Origin: JAGMXM01 sp964458325
GTDB taxonomy: Bacteria > Verrucomicrobiota > Verrucomicrobiia > Limisphaerales > UBA1319
NCBI GenBank assembly: GCA_964458325.1
Contig: CAYWIM010000011.1
Location: forward strand, 1 to 64,000
Length of the DNA stretch: 64,000 nucleotides
Direction of reading: 5' to 3'
The translations under genes were made by a program, and so were the position numbers. Shown here piece after piece: positions 32,281-42,744 of this stretch. The notes beneath the pieces are model-generated. The model was not told the origin of the DNA. It searched no databases and saw only the letters and a list, made by a program, of their open reading frames with translations. Within the stretch, counting starts at the first letter, position 1; every line of letters begins with the position of its first letter.

Positions 32281-35200
32281 ATGAAAATGCGGTTAAAGCC
32301 ATGTCCAGCCAGGGCGCATTGTGCGTTGCTGGCGTCCCCGATCCCGGCTCTCAGCGCCATGGCTGTCTGTCTCATGGCCAGCCAAGCTCCCGCCGCCACG
32401 TTGTCCGGCACGGTTCGCGGCGCCGAGGGAGGCAAGCCGTTGTTCGGCGCTGCCGTCCTGGTGGATGACATCGGCGATTGGAGCCAGCCGGACTTCGCGG
32501 CCCAGTCGGATCGCGACGGCGGTTACGCGTTCACTAATTTGCTGGCCGGATCCTACTTCTTCCAGGTTCAACACGGGTTCAAACAAACGTATCAAACCAA
32601 CTTGGTATTCGCGGACGATAGCCCCGTGATCCTGGATGTCGCGCTTTCGCCCGCTACCATGGTCCAGGGGAGCGTTCAGGACGCGCTCAACGCCCTGCCC
32701 ATCGAAGGCGCCCAGGTGACGATTGTGCCCCAAGGCGGGCCCATGGTCACCAATGTGGTCTACACCACCGAATCCGATTCGTTCGGTTTCTACGATCTGG
32801 CCCAGCTTCCGCCCGGCGCCTACTGGATTTCGGCGGTGCATCCCGCCTATCTCTCGTCCCCGACCCAGCAGGTCGCGATGGCGGAGGGAAGCCGCGCCGT
32901 CGCCTTCCAGCTCGAACCGCGTCAGGACATCGCCCAGCGGGCCGACATCCACGTCCAGGCCCTTTGCGCTGTGTCCGGCATTCAGATCGCCAATGCGCCG
33001 GTGCGACTCACTGTCTATGTCGACGCCAGCGGCACGGGCGCATACCGGTACGACCACTGGCAATGGACCGGCCCCAGGGGAAGCACGGTGTTTCGAGGTG
33101 TTCCATTCGGTTATTTCAAGGTCTCGGCGAACGCCGAACCCGCGGGCCAGGTTCGCGCTTGGTGGAAGGGCTATGCCCCCCAACAAACCCACCGATTCAG
33201 CGGCCATCAACAGGTGACCTTCCGGCTCGAGCCTTTCAAATGCACCGTCAAGGTCCGTCTCATGCCCCAGGAATCCTGGATGAACGTCCAGCCGTATCGC
33301 TCGATGTATTGCCAGAACTTCTGGGTCGAGCTCGCCGGCGCCGACGGACCCAGCCAGACCTACCCCCCCCGCACGGGCATCACGGATTACGATGGCCAAG
33401 TGGTGTTTGACGAGATCCCAACAGTGCCATTCCGCCTGACCATCCGCCGGCCCGGATTCAATCTGCGCGAAACAGTGGTGGCGCCCGATGCCCAAGGCGT
33501 TTTCCCGGATTGGATCGATATCGCGCGGCCCGATGTCCGGCAAGGGGCTGGCCTTCGAATCACGCTCGATATCCCCGGATTTATCTCCTTTGACAACAAC
33601 GGCCCGCCCACCGTCCTGCAAGAGGGAAGCGGAGGAATCACCTTGCAAGGGATGAAGGAGTCGAACACCGACGGCTATTTCAAGCTCTTTCCCATCCGCA
33701 CTCTGACCGTGCCGATTCGGGTCGACACGCGCGCCGAGAGCGGCACCGCGTGGCCGGGCACCTATATCCTGAGCGGCAGCGGCCAGTTCTACGCGCCGCG
33801 CGTGGGAGCTGACGGCCGCTACTACGGCGCCAACATCAAATATTCCATTCCGCCCACCACCATCACGATCATCGACCGCACCAATGTCGTGACCGATGTG
33901 GCATTGCCACTGCAAATCAACAAGGCCGAGGTTTCCGGCCGCCTGATGACGGCGGAAACTGTGGTCGGCGAGAATTATGACCTGGTCTATCGGCCCGTCA
34001 CCAACAAGACCGTCCAGTTCCTCGTGCATGAGGAAATGACCTCCTGGTTTCCCTTCTCCGAGCGGTCCGTCGAGGTCAAGACCGACGACAATGGCCAGTT
34101 CCACGTCGAGTTGTGGCCGGTCGATTATGGAATCCGCCTCCCCGATCGGGAGGGCGAGGTCAGCATGTCCCATTGCTGGGGCGAACGGATGTTGGTGGAA
34201 GACTCGACCACGGGAGGTTGGCCCTGCCCGCAACGCTGGCCCGCCGCCTGGGGCCCAGCCCCCACCTCCGGCGATTATCTCCTGCTCGGATACGATTTCC
34301 GCACCGACAAACGGACCCGGATCACCTTGCTGACTCGTCAGCGGGATCGGTTCAACCTCCGCGGCTTCGTCCGCCACGACGGACTGGGCGGCGCCTTGCG
34401 CGAACGTGTTGCTTTCGTCAAACCCGACGACACGATTCTAAGCGCGCCGACCGACGAACTGCTCGAATCGGGAACCGCCGCTCATCTGCTCGCCGGCGGC
34501 AGCCTCCAGGCGACCAACACGGTTCATGTCTATGACTCGAAGCTCTCCTATCGATTCACCCAGATGCCCGCCGGCCCGTTCTCGGTCGAGGTTCCGCATG
34601 CCCGCTACACGCAAACCAATGCCGTCGCGTTCACCAATTTTCTCTGGGGCGCCCCCGGCTACCTGCCGGCCTCGATCCCGCCCACGTGGGCCCAGATCCA
34701 GGACCAGGAAGTCCTCCTGCCCATGCAGATGAATACGTTTCTCACCAACCGCGGCAAGCTCGTCCAAATCGTCGAGAAACCCGGCGCCGAGTCCAATGTG
34801 CGTGTGACCATCCGATGGCTGGATGATGACGCCATCGAGCATCGCTACGAGGTCGCGCCGCGGTTTGTCCGCTGCGCCGCCGATTACGGGGCGCGCCTCT
34901 TCTCGTACAGCGGCTCGGTGTTCAAGGACTCCATGAGCGTGATTGTCCTGCACACCGCCAACCATAAGCATGTCTATTACGGAACGACTGGACGCGAGGT
35001 CGTGGCCTATGAAGATGAGCCTTTTCTCCTGAATGCCGATCCCTACACCCTCGAAGTCCGCGCGCGGCAGGAAGCCATGCGCGAGCTGGAAATCGCCGGC
35101 CTCTCCTTCAAGGTCAGGGGAGCCAGCCAAGTCGACGGGACGCCCCAAACCTTCGCCAGCTATTCCGGGGACGCCATCCTCCAAGGCCCCGGCACCAACT

Positions 35201-38200
35201 CGAACTGGACCTGGAAACACGTCGACTACGAATTGGCATCCATCACCAACCCGCTGCCCCATGTCGTCGCCACCATCTATGCCAACCTCAATTTCGATCT
35301 CCGGGGACAAGTGATCAACGCGCTGACCCGCGAAGGCCTGCCCCAAGCCAGCGCCCATCTGATCCGGGCCGACGGCGGCCGGCTCGAGACTTATCGCGCA
35401 ATCGCCTCCGTCGATGCCAGCGGTAATTTCCTCTTCTCGAATCTCCAGGAAGGTTTCCGCGATTTCTTTGTGGACGTCGCCTGTACCGGCTACCTACCCC
35501 GGCGCGTCCGGTTCACCCCGGGATCCCCCCCCGTCTACACCGGCAACCGGCCGGTGCTCCGCCTGCCCGATCCCGTCGAGCTGACGCCGCTCCAAGCGGC
35601 TTTCACCAACCAGGTCCTGGACCGCTGCGGATTCATCCTGGGCGGCGTTCGCGCCGTGGGCCGGGGCGGCTCGACCCAGGCCCTGAACATGACCTGGTCC
35701 ACCCAAGTCACCCCCTTCTCCGGCAGCTTCCAGCAGCTCCAGTTCGACAACCCCGACGGCTCGCCGAACCCGCCCAATACCTTCACTTACCGCGACCGCA
35801 TCAAAGAGGTGTGGCTCATCAACGCGCGCGTCAACCTGTTCACCTCCGATGACATGACCGTGAGCGACCGCGACGGCGTCCCCATGCTGCCGTATCAGCC
35901 CAACCTCCCCGCCAGCGAGCAGTATCCGCAAAACAAACGCCGTATGCCCAATCCCAGCAATCCCGCCGCCGTGCTGGCCTGGCTGCAGGACTTGAATGAT
36001 CCAAAACTGTTCTATCCCGCCACCAGCGCCTCGCGTGATCTGTCCGCCCAGACCGTGTTCTTCCGCAAGCTCTCCGTCCAAGGCGCGTCCGGCTTGCCTT
36101 TGACCGCCAAGGGCAACCTCAACGTGGCGGATCTCCCGCGCGGGGAATTCCTGCCTTACCTGGCCGTCGTGACTGAAGGCGGCGGCGCCTTCTACGCGCC
36201 GTATTCCTTCACCAACCATAACCAGAGCCCGCTGCAGGTGGTGCGGGTCCCGACCTGGTTGGCCTTTGCCACCGACGCGATGACCGTTGCCGGCGATGTG
36301 TCGGCAACCTACAAGGAGCTCAAGGAGACCTGCGCCCCCAGCGTGCCCGACGGAAAATTATCCGCCTTGCCCGACTACACGGGAACGATCACCGAGCAAG
36401 ATGGCAGCCTCATCTATTCGTACCGGCTGGGGGTCAAATGGCTCGAAGGATCCGAGGCGCCCGGCGCCGACCTCCTGGGCCTGGGCCCCGGCGTCCTAGG
36501 AATCGAGTTCTCCTCCGAGGCCGCCATCGCCTTCGAAGGCCGCTCACCCAGCATCGTCTTCGACCTCGGCGGTCGCATCTCGACCTCGGACATCGACCTG
36601 CAGGACTTGGCGCCCAAGATCGTCTCCAAGCTCGACATCGAGGGCAAGATCACCGAGGTCTCCGGCCAGGCCCGAACCGTGCGCCGCGCCGGTCTCGCCG
36701 GCGATGACTGGACCGATTTCTCTCTGACCACACAGGTCGGCGCCAACCTCGAAGGCTACATCCGCTACAACCTCGGCGGCTTGACCTCGAAGATCCCCTA
36801 CGTCGGCCCCGCTCTCTACTTGGCCGACAAAGCGGGCGTTCTCCAGTTTTTCGCCCGGGCTGACGCCGCCGTGCGGGTCGACTCGATTGAAACCTGGCGC
36901 ACCCAGGAGCCCGAGCGCCAGGGGCCAATCTTCCTCAGCGGCGGCAGTCCCCAAACCCCACCAGTGCCCCCGGAAATCCAAACTATCACCTATGTCCAGG
37001 ACGACCGCGATCTCACACCCCAACGCCACATGTTCGGCGGCATGCGCGACACCTCGATCCTCAAAACCAATTCCATGGCGATCGGATTCAATTTCGGCGC
37101 TTCGTTGGAAGCCGAGGCCGATGTCAAATATGTCCGGCTCTACGGCCGCGCCGGATTGGAGCTGACCGGCGACGAGGAAAACGGAACGGTTCTCGGCAAA
37201 CCCTCCCTGCGGGTCGCGGTGAATCCGTATGGCGACTGGCCGGTCGTCCGACGAGTCACTGGTCAGGCCAACATGACGTTGACGGCCCGGGCGGACTTGA
37301 CGATCGCGGAAATCGGCAAGACTTGGACCTGGCCGCTGGTGCATATCGATCACCAGTTCGGCACATCCAATGCCGTCTATGTCACCGACCTCGGCACGCA
37401 CGTCTGGCGCCAGGTCAAAAATTATCCGCCCGTCCAGCTCGTCGATTCCGGTCCCGCCCTCCTCCAATCCTGCCTGCCCATGCAACGGTATTGTGCGGCT
37501 GGAAACGGCCTGGCCTTTCTGTCGTTCGATCGCGATCGGGGCCTGACAATCCTGATGGTCAGCTTCCACGACGCCGGCGCCTGGAGCCCTCCCATCGAAA
37601 TTGCCGCCGCCGCTCAGATCATCGATGTCGAAATGGCCCAGCTCCCGCCGCCCGACGGCCGCTGGCTGGCTGCCTGGGGCGAGATTGCCTCCGAAGATCT
37701 CCAGCTCCTCTATCCGCGCTGCGTGATCCGCTCCCGCCTTCTCGATCAAGGCGGTTGGACCGCGCCGATCGAGGTCGCGCAACTCGAGGGTCAGCTGCGC
37801 GACCTGGACCTGGCCATCGGGCCTGCCGCCAGCGCGATCTACCTCGAGAATCCCAACGGCGCATCGTCCCACCAATCCCGGATCTGCGCCGCCGCCTTGG
37901 CTGGCAATCTTTGGTCCGCCCCCTATGTCCTGCGCGAGACCAGCCTCCTGCCTGCCTCCGCCGTGGCCGGCACGGGCGCCTCTGGTGCCACACCAGCCCG
38001 CATCGCTGTTGTCGCCGCTGACCTCTCGATCGACTCGCATTTCTGGGATGGCCAGCGTTCCATCGTGCCCGGCGGCGCCGAACATCTCGCTCTCGATCCC
38101 GGGCCCGCCCAGCCCGCAATCGCCCTCTGCACCGATGACTCCCACCTGATCTATGCCGCTTGGCTCGACGCCGCGTCCAACCTCCGTCTCCACCGCAATA

Positions 38201-39507
38201 CGCCCATCCATCCCCCACCAGCCGATCCGGATTTCGACTGGAACAGCACGCCCGCCAACTCATGGACCGATCTGGGCGTGCTTTTCGACAACGTCAACGG
38301 CGCCGAGCTCAGGGCCGCCTGGCTCGCCGATGCCACCGCACCTCGGCTCCTGCTCGTCTGGAGTGACGGCGCCTCTCTGCGCTACAGTTTGGCAGATCTC
38401 ACCCGCATGACCGCCGTCGGGCCCTGCATCCTCACCCAAAATTCCGAAGGCCGTTACCACGACCTTCGCATTGTGCCTCTGGCCGGTCTCACCGCCCGCG
38501 TGCTGGCCCGCTTCACCGGGCCGGTCCAGGAAGTCCGGCAGTTCGTCATCCATGCCACCGCGGGTCTCGCCTCCACCGACAGCGATTCCGACGGCCTCGA
38601 TGACCTCGCGGAACTCGACATCGCCGACGCCTCCCCCGACGACGCAATCGCATCCATACACGATGTCCAGCCCCAAGACGATTTCGATCACGATGGTTTC
38701 TCCAATGGCGAGGAAATCGCCGCCGGCAGCGATCCCGCCAATCCCGCCAGCGCTCCCCCGCTCGATGGGGTCACCGTCGCCATCAGCCTGCCTCGAGCAT
38801 TCGAAGGCCGCTCCACCCCCGCCAGCTTCATCATCACCCGCGCCGCCTCGGATCCAGCCGCTCATCCGCTCATCGTGCGATTCGGCCTCCATGGAACCGC
38901 CACCCCGGGAGCCGATTACGCGCCAATTCCGGGCCCCATCGAAATCCCACCCAACGAGCGGTCCGTTCTCGTCGACGTGGTCCCGATCCCCGATGCCGTT
39001 CCCGAAGGAGATGAAGCCGTGGAGCTGCGCCTGCTGCCGGACCAGGCCTACACGCTCGGCCGCCCCGCCACCGCCTTCGTCACTATCGTCGACGACGCCT
39101 ACGATGCCTGGCGAAACCGCCATTTCACCCCGCCCCAACTGGCAATTCCCTCGATCTCCGCAGACACCGCCGATCCGGACAACGACGGCAATCCCAACCT
39201 CATCGAGTTCGGGATGGGCCTCGATCCTTGGAATCCCGACGCCACCCCTTTGGAGATCCAAGTGACACGCGACGGCGATTCTCTCGAAGTCGATCTCCGG
39301 TTTACGCGCGGCTTCGAGGGGATGGACGGTCTTTTCTTCATGGAAACCGCATCGAGCATTGTCTCGCCCGATTGGCAGGACATCACCGCATTGCTGCAGG
39401 TGATTGCCCGGGAGACAGGCCTCCAAAGCGAGATGGTGATCTTGCGCGATGTTCGAACGCCTGCCGATTCCCACCAGCGGTTCTACCGCCTCCAGTTCGT
39501 CCGCTGA
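32281..39507 (+). CDS. Giant (2,408-residue) secreted multidomain surface protein
   Basis: ATG 32281 has GGAG 5 bp upstream and gives a signal peptide ending QAPAA. An in-frame GTG lies 6 bp earlier. Carboxypeptidase-regulatory-like beta-sandwich repeats occur at about 40-130, 125-215 and 1004-1078 (SGTVRGAEGGKPLFGA; LRGQVINALTREGLPQ). Residues about 1400-1650 are a beta-rich stretch of unknown type. About 1720-2090 shows propeller-like repeats (GAWSPPIEIA, GGWTAPIEVA, NLWSAPYVL). Calcium-type repeats DSDSDGLDD and DFDHDGFSNGEEI follow at about 2100-2155, then a Calx-beta domain (about 2164-2280), another DNDGNPN loop, and a C-terminal module ending HQRFYRLQFVR. Likely an adhesin or surface-layer protein; no enzyme motif seen. 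Confidence 0.8.
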   Translation: MKMRLKPCPARAHCALLASPIPALSAMAVCLMASQAPAATLSGTVRGAEGGKPLFGAAVLVDDIGDWSQPDFAAQSDRDGGYAFTNLLAGSYFFQVQHGFKQTYQTNLVFADDSPVILDVALSPATMVQGSVQDALNALPIEGAQVTIVPQGGPMVTNVVYTTESDSFGFYDLAQLPPGAYWISAVHPAYLSSPTQQVAMAEGSRAVAFQLEPRQDIAQRADIHVQALCAVSGIQIANAPVRLTVYVDASGTGAYRYDHWQWTGPRGSTVFRGVPFGYFKVSANAEPAGQVRAWWKGYAPQQTHRFSGHQQVTFRLEPFKCTVKVRLMPQESWMNVQPYRSMYCQNFWVELAGADGPSQTYPPRTGITDYDGQVVFDEIPTVPFRLTIRRPGFNLRETVVAPDAQGVFPDWIDIARPDVRQGAGLRITLDIPGFISFDNNGPPTVLQEGSGGITLQGMKESNTDGYFKLFPIRTLTVPIRVDTRAESGTAWPGTYILSGSGQFYAPRVGADGRYYGANIKYSIPPTTITIIDRTNVVTDVALPLQINKAEVSGRLMTAETVVGENYDLVYRPVTNKTVQFLVHEEMTSWFPFSERSVEVKTDDNGQFHVELWPVDYGIRLPDREGEVSMSHCWGERMLVEDSTTGGWPCPQRWPAAWGPAPTSGDYLLLGYDFRTDKRTRITLLTRQRDRFNLRGFVRHDGLGGALRERVAFVKPDDTILSAPTDELLESGTAAHLLAGGSLQATNTVHVYDSKLSYRFTQMPAGPFSVEVPHARYTQTNAVAFTNFLWGAPGYLPASIPPTWAQIQDQEVLLPMQMNTFLTNRGKLVQIVEKPGAESNVRVTIRWLDDDAIEHRYEVAPRFVRCAADYGARLFSYSGSVFKDSMSVIVLHTANHKHVYYGTTGREVVAYEDEPFLLNADPYTLEVRARQEAMRELEIAGLSFKVRGASQVDGTPQTFASYSGDAILQGPGTNSNWTWKHVDYELASITNPLPHVVATIYANLNFDLRGQVINALTREGLPQASAHLIRADGGRLETYRAIASVDASGNFLFSNLQEGFRDFFVDVACTGYLPRRVRFTPGSPPVYTGNRPVLRLPDPVELTPLQAAFTNQVLDRCGFILGGVRAVGRGGSTQALNMTWSTQVTPFSGSFQQLQFDNPDGSPNPPNTFTYRDRIKEVWLINARVNLFTSDDMTVSDRDGVPMLPYQPNLPASEQYPQNKRRMPNPSNPAAVLAWLQDLNDPKLFYPATSASRDLSAQTVFFRKLSVQGASGLPLTAKGNLNVADLPRGEFLPYLAVVTEGGGAFYAPYSFTNHNQSPLQVVRVPTWLAFATDAMTVAGDVSATYKELKETCAPSVPDGKLSALPDYTGTITEQDGSLIYSYRLGVKWLEGSEAPGADLLGLGPGVLGIEFSSEAAIAFEGRSPSIVFDLGGRISTSDIDLQDLAPKIVSKLDIEGKITEVSGQARTVRRAGLAGDDWTDFSLTTQVGANLEGYIRYNLGGLTSKIPYVGPALYLADKAGVLQFFARADAAVRVDSIETWRTQEPERQGPIFLSGGSPQTPPVPPEIQTITYVQDDRDLTPQRHMFGGMRDTSILKTNSMAIGFNFGASLEAEADVKYVRLYGRAGLELTGDEENGTVLGKPSLRVAVNPYGDWPVVRRVTGQANMTLTARADLTIAEIGKTWTWPLVHIDHQFGTSNAVYVTDLGTHVWRQVKNYPPVQLVDSGPALLQSCLPMQRYCAAGNGLAFLSFDRDRGLTILMVSFHDAGAWSPPIEIAAAAQIIDVEMAQLPPPDGRWLAAWGEIASEDLQLLYPRCVIRSRLLDQGGWTAPIEVAQLEGQLRDLDLAIGPAASAIYLENPNGASSHQSRICAAALAGNLWSAPYVLRETSLLPASAVAGTGASGATPARIAVVAADLSIDSHFWDGQRSIVPGGAEHLALDPGPAQPAIALCTDDSHLIYAAWLDAASNLRLHRNTPIHPPPADPDFDWNSTPANSWTDLGVLFDNVNGAELRAAWLADATAPRLLLVWSDGASLRYSLADLTRMTAVGPCILTQNSEGRYHDLRIVPLAGLTARVLARFTGPVQEVRQFVIHATAGLASTDSDSDGLDDLAELDIADASPDDAIASIHDVQPQDDFDHDGFSNGEEIAAGSDPANPASAPPLDGVTVAISLPRAFEGRSTPASFIITRAASDPAAHPLIVRFGLHGTATPGADYAPIPGPIEIPPNERSVLVDVVPIPDAVPEGDEAVELRLLPDQAYTLGRPATAFVTIVDDAYDAWRNRHFTPPQLAIPSISADTADPDNDGNPNLIEFGMGLDPWNPDATPLEIQVTRDGDSLEVDLRFTRGFEGMDGLFFMETASSIVSPDWQDITALLQVIARETGLQSEMVILRDVRTPADSHQRFYRLQFVR

Positions 39508-39997
39508 CGCCGCCGGCCCGCCGCCGGCGCGTTCCCAGATTGAGTTTGGCATGGTCCCGCCCAACCAGACGCTTCAATGGATCATGGAGATCGCCATGAG
39601 ACTGTAAGGCCGCGTCCGGGGAAGCGGCCAGCCTGTTCCTGCAGGTCCATTGCCCTGCCCGCGCCGGTGCTGCCCTCGTGCCGGGAAGACTTGTCAGGCT
39701 CTGATATTGACTGTTAATTGCGACGGGATTCGTACGTCGTGGCAGGCCGGCCTGCGGCACCTCGTTCATGATGAACATAAAACCTCTGGCAGCCAATACC
39801 GGCACGCGGGACACCATCATCCTGTCCCTCCTGCCAGGGGCCAGACTCGGCCAGGTCGCTCGGGCGGGATCGCTTTGTCCCAAGCCAGCATGAAACCCTG
39901 GCCGGAGGGCCTGATCGACCCGGTGAGACGCCGTCAGAGCTGAAATTCGTGTGACAAGGGAGAGAAAGAATGGCAGAATAGCTGCGTCCCGAATCCT
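39508..39997. other. Intergenic region between surface protein and molybdenum hydroxylase genes
   Basis: 490 bp without a convincing gene. CGCCGGC-CCGCC-GCCGGCG (39511-39529), a perfect 7-bp stem 4 bp after the stop, is a terminator candidate. A perfect 14-bp palindrome GCAGGCCGGCCTGC lies at 39742-39755. GGGAGAGAAAG about 30 bp before the next ATG may be part of a ribosome-binding region. Nothing else recognised. Confidence 0.5.
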
Positions 39998-40474
39998 ATG
40001 GAAAAGACGATCACATTGACGGTCAACGGCCGGCTGCAGACGTTGACGACCAACCCGGCCCGGCCTTTGCTCGAAGTATTGAGGGAGGAGCTGGGGCTGA
40101 CGGGCGCCAAGCTTGGTTGCGGGGAAGGCCAGTGCGGGGCGTGCACGGTTCTGGTCGGGAGCCGCGCGGTGGCCTCGTGCATCACGCCGGTCGGCGAGGT
40201 CGAGGGGCGATCCATCCGAACGATCGAAGGGCTGGCCCGGGGCCAGACGCTCCATCCGGTTCAGCAGGCCTTTCTCGAGGAGAAGGGTTTTCAATGCGGA
40301 TACTGCACGCCGGGGATGATCCTGGCGACGGTGGCTCTGATGGAGGCGCAGGCCGATCCCACCGACGCGCAGATTCGCGCCCGGCTCGAGGGGCATCTCT
40401 GCCGGTGCGGCGGATATCCCAACGTGCTGCGATCGGTGCGCCGGGCGGTTCGAGCGGGAGGGGCCACTCCATGA
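39998..40474 (+). CDS. Xanthine dehydrogenase-family 2Fe-2S subunit
   Basis: 158 residues, the usual size of the small iron-sulfur subunit of molybdenum hydroxylases (XdhC/IorA/CoxS type). The plant-ferredoxin-like cluster motif is GCGEGQCGACTVL (about 42-54), and the second cluster lies in QCGYCTPGM (about 99-107) with CRCGGY (about 136-141). It passes electrons from the molybdenum centre. The downstream gene overlaps by ATGA at 40471-40474, so the subunits are made together. No FAD subunit is encoded nearby, as in isoquinoline 1-oxidoreductase-type enzymes. Confidence 0.92.
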   Translation: MEKTITLTVNGRLQTLTTNPARPLLEVLREELGLTGAKLGCGEGQCGACTVLVGSRAVASCITPVGEVEGRSIRTIEGLARGQTLHPVQQAFLEEKGFQCGYCTPGMILATVALMEAQADPTDAQIRARLEGHLCRCGGYPNVLRSVRRAVRAGGATP

Positions 40475-42621
40475 AGATCGATCTCGATCGAAACAAGCCG
40501 GAAGAGGTTCCATGCCCCGAATCGATGGAAGCGGACGCCTCCGTGATCCGCGGGGGGATCAGCCGGCGGCGGTTCAGCCAGGTGCTGGGGGCGGGGCTGC
40601 TGGTGACCGTGGGATGGGATGGGACAGCTGCGCAATCGGGCCGGTCCCGGAGCGGCGGCGGCTCGCAAAGAGTCGCCGCCCGGATTCATGTCGGCCGGGA
40701 CGGCGCCATCACCGTCCTGTCGGGCAAGGTGGAGATGGGGCAGGGCGCTCGCGCCGAGCTTTCCCAGGCCGCAGCCGAGGAATTGCGGGTGCCGGCTGGC
40801 CGGATCCAGATGGTCATGGCCGACACGCAGCTGACGCCGGATGACGGGATCACGGCGGGCAGCCGGACGACGCCGTCGACGGTGCCGGCAGTGCGGCAAG
40901 GGGCGGCCGCGGCTCGGCGGATCCTCGAGCGGCTGGCCGCTCGGCGATGGCAAGTTGCCCCGGCCGCCGTCCGCGCGCGCGACGGAGAGATCGTCGAAGA
41001 GGCCACCGGCCGGAGACTCAGTTACGCGGCCCTTGCAGGGGAGGACGATTTCGCCGAAGCATTCCAGGAAGCGATACCCGGCAATGTCGAGGTGACGCCG
41101 GTTCGGGAGTGGAAGGTCTTGGGGACATCGGTGGGGCGTCCCAACGGCCGGGATTTGATCACGGGCGCTCATCGGTTCCCGTCGGACTTGACCCGGCCGG
41201 GGATGCTGTATGGGAAGGTATTGCGGGCTCCATCGTACGGGGCGCGGCTGGTATCGGTGGACTTAACGACGGCCCAGGCGATGCCGGGAGTCGTGGCGGT
41301 GCGAGACGGGTCGTTCGTGGGAGTGGCGGCTCCAACGAAACAGCGGTCGCGCGAGGCATTGGCCGCCATCGAGCGAACGGCCGAGTGGGCGCCGGCGCCG
41401 CATCCATCGAGCACCGAGGTATACGACTATCTGCGAAGGCGCGCCTCGGGGGGCGTGCCAGCGAATCCGTTTGCGGCGGAGCTCGATACAGGCGAGTCGT
41501 TGATGCGGCAGGCCTACCGGACCGCGTATGTTCAACATGCGCCGCTGGAGACGCGCGCCGCCCTGGCCGAGTGGGAGGGCGATCGGCTGACGGTATGGGC
41601 GGGAACCCAGAATCCATTTGGGTACCACGGTGAGCTGGCGCGGGCACTGGGCCTGGGCAGCGACCGGGTTCGAGTGATCGTGCCGGATTTTGGCAGTGGA
41701 TTCGGAGGCAAGCACACGGGGGAGGCTGCGATCGAGGCCGCCCGCCTGGCCCGGGCGGCCGGGCGCCCGGTCCTGGTCCATTGGACGCGCGAGGAGGAGT
41801 TCACGTGGGCCTATTTCCGGCCGGCGGCGGTGATCGAGATCGAGGCGAGCCTGGACCGCCAGGGGCGGCTGGCCTCGTGGCATTTCGTGAATATCAACTC
41901 GGGGGGAGCAGCCGTGGACACGCCCTATCGCGCAGGCAAATCCCGCTGCCGGTATGTGCCTTCGGATCCCCCGTTGCGTCAGGGGTCTTATCGTGCGCTG
42001 GCGGCTGTGGCCAACAATTTCGCGCGCGAAGCGTTCATGGACGAGCTGGCCGCCGCTGCGAAGGCGGACCCGCTGGAGTTCCGTCTGGCCCACCTCGAGA
42101 ATCCTCGGATCCGAGCCGTGCTCGAGGAGATGGCGCGGCGGTTCCAGTGGGCGGAGCGGATGAAGATGCGTCCGCCGGAGGGCGTGGGGTATGGGCTGGC
42201 CTGCGGGACGGAGAAGGGATCGGTGGTTGCGACCGGCGTCGAGGTTGCCATCGATCGGGCCCAGAACCATCGGATCACCGTGCGCCGGATCTGCGAGGTC
42301 TTCGAATGCGGCGCGATCCTGAATCCGGACAATCTCCGCGCGCAAGTGGAGGGCTGCATTCTCATGGGGTTGGGGCCGGCCTTGCGCGAGGAGATGCGCT
42401 TCGAGGGAGGTCGCATGTTGAATCCGCGGTTTCGCGATTACGAGCCGCCGCGGATGAGCGATCTACCGGAGCTGGACATTCACTTGTTGGATCGGCCGGA
42501 CTTGGCGAGCGCGGGGGGCGGCGAGACGCCGATCATCGCGGTGGCGCCGGCCATCGCCAACGCGGTGTATCATGCCACGGGGCACAGGATCCATGCGCTG
42601 CCGATCCGGCTGCCGGCATAG
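40471..42621 (+). CDS. Tat-exported molybdopterin-binding subunit, isoquinoline 1-oxidoreductase-like
   Basis: 716 residues from ATG 40471, overlapping the 2Fe-2S subunit stop. A twin-arginine signal (ISRRRFSQVLGAGLLVTVG) at about 27-45 indicates export of the folded Mo enzyme, probably with the small subunit hitchhiking. Molybdopterin-family motifs follow: GKVEMGQGARAELSQAAAEE, GSGFGGKHTGE, ECGAILNPDNLRAQVEG, and the terminal GGGETPIIAVAPAIANAVYH with the conserved active-site Glu. COG1529 enzymes of this form hydroxylate N-heterocycles or oxidise aldehydes; substrate here unknown. XdhC and MocA-type maturation genes follow. Confidence 0.88.
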   Translation: MKIDLDRNKPEEVPCPESMEADASVIRGGISRRRFSQVLGAGLLVTVGWDGTAAQSGRSRSGGGSQRVAARIHVGRDGAITVLSGKVEMGQGARAELSQAAAEELRVPAGRIQMVMADTQLTPDDGITAGSRTTPSTVPAVRQGAAAARRILERLAARRWQVAPAAVRARDGEIVEEATGRRLSYAALAGEDDFAEAFQEAIPGNVEVTPVREWKVLGTSVGRPNGRDLITGAHRFPSDLTRPGMLYGKVLRAPSYGARLVSVDLTTAQAMPGVVAVRDGSFVGVAAPTKQRSREALAAIERTAEWAPAPHPSSTEVYDYLRRRASGGVPANPFAAELDTGESLMRQAYRTAYVQHAPLETRAALAEWEGDRLTVWAGTQNPFGYHGELARALGLGSDRVRVIVPDFGSGFGGKHTGEAAIEAARLARAAGRPVLVHWTREEEFTWAYFRPAAVIEIEASLDRQGRLASWHFVNINSGGAAVDTPYRAGKSRCRYVPSDPPLRQGSYRALAAVANNFAREAFMDELAAAAKADPLEFRLAHLENPRIRAVLEEMARRFQWAERMKMRPPEGVGYGLACGTEKGSVVATGVEVAIDRAQNHRITVRRICEVFECGAILNPDNLRAQVEGCILMGLGPALREEMRFEGGRMLNPRFRDYEPPRMSDLPELDIHLLDRPDLASAGGGETPIIAVAPAIANAVYHATGHRIHALPIRLPA

Positions 42622-42744
42622 CATCTTGCGCCTGGGCAGCCCCGCCCGGCCTGCCTGTGCGGCCGCGGCAGGCGGGCGACTGGGCCCGCGTGGGCTCCCG
42701 GAATCCATGTTGCCGCCGGGTGGTCTTTCGCCCGCTGTCCGCCC

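Noticed and set aside
36544..38211. Long minus-strand open frame opposite the giant surface protein
   Set aside because: Gly/Asp-rich low-complexity translation without homology; the plus strand is coding with a consistent domain order.
39383..40513. Minus-strand open frame across the gap at 39.5-40 kb
   Set aside because: It overlaps a clear 2Fe-2S subunit gene and shows no conserved motif, so it is a shadow.
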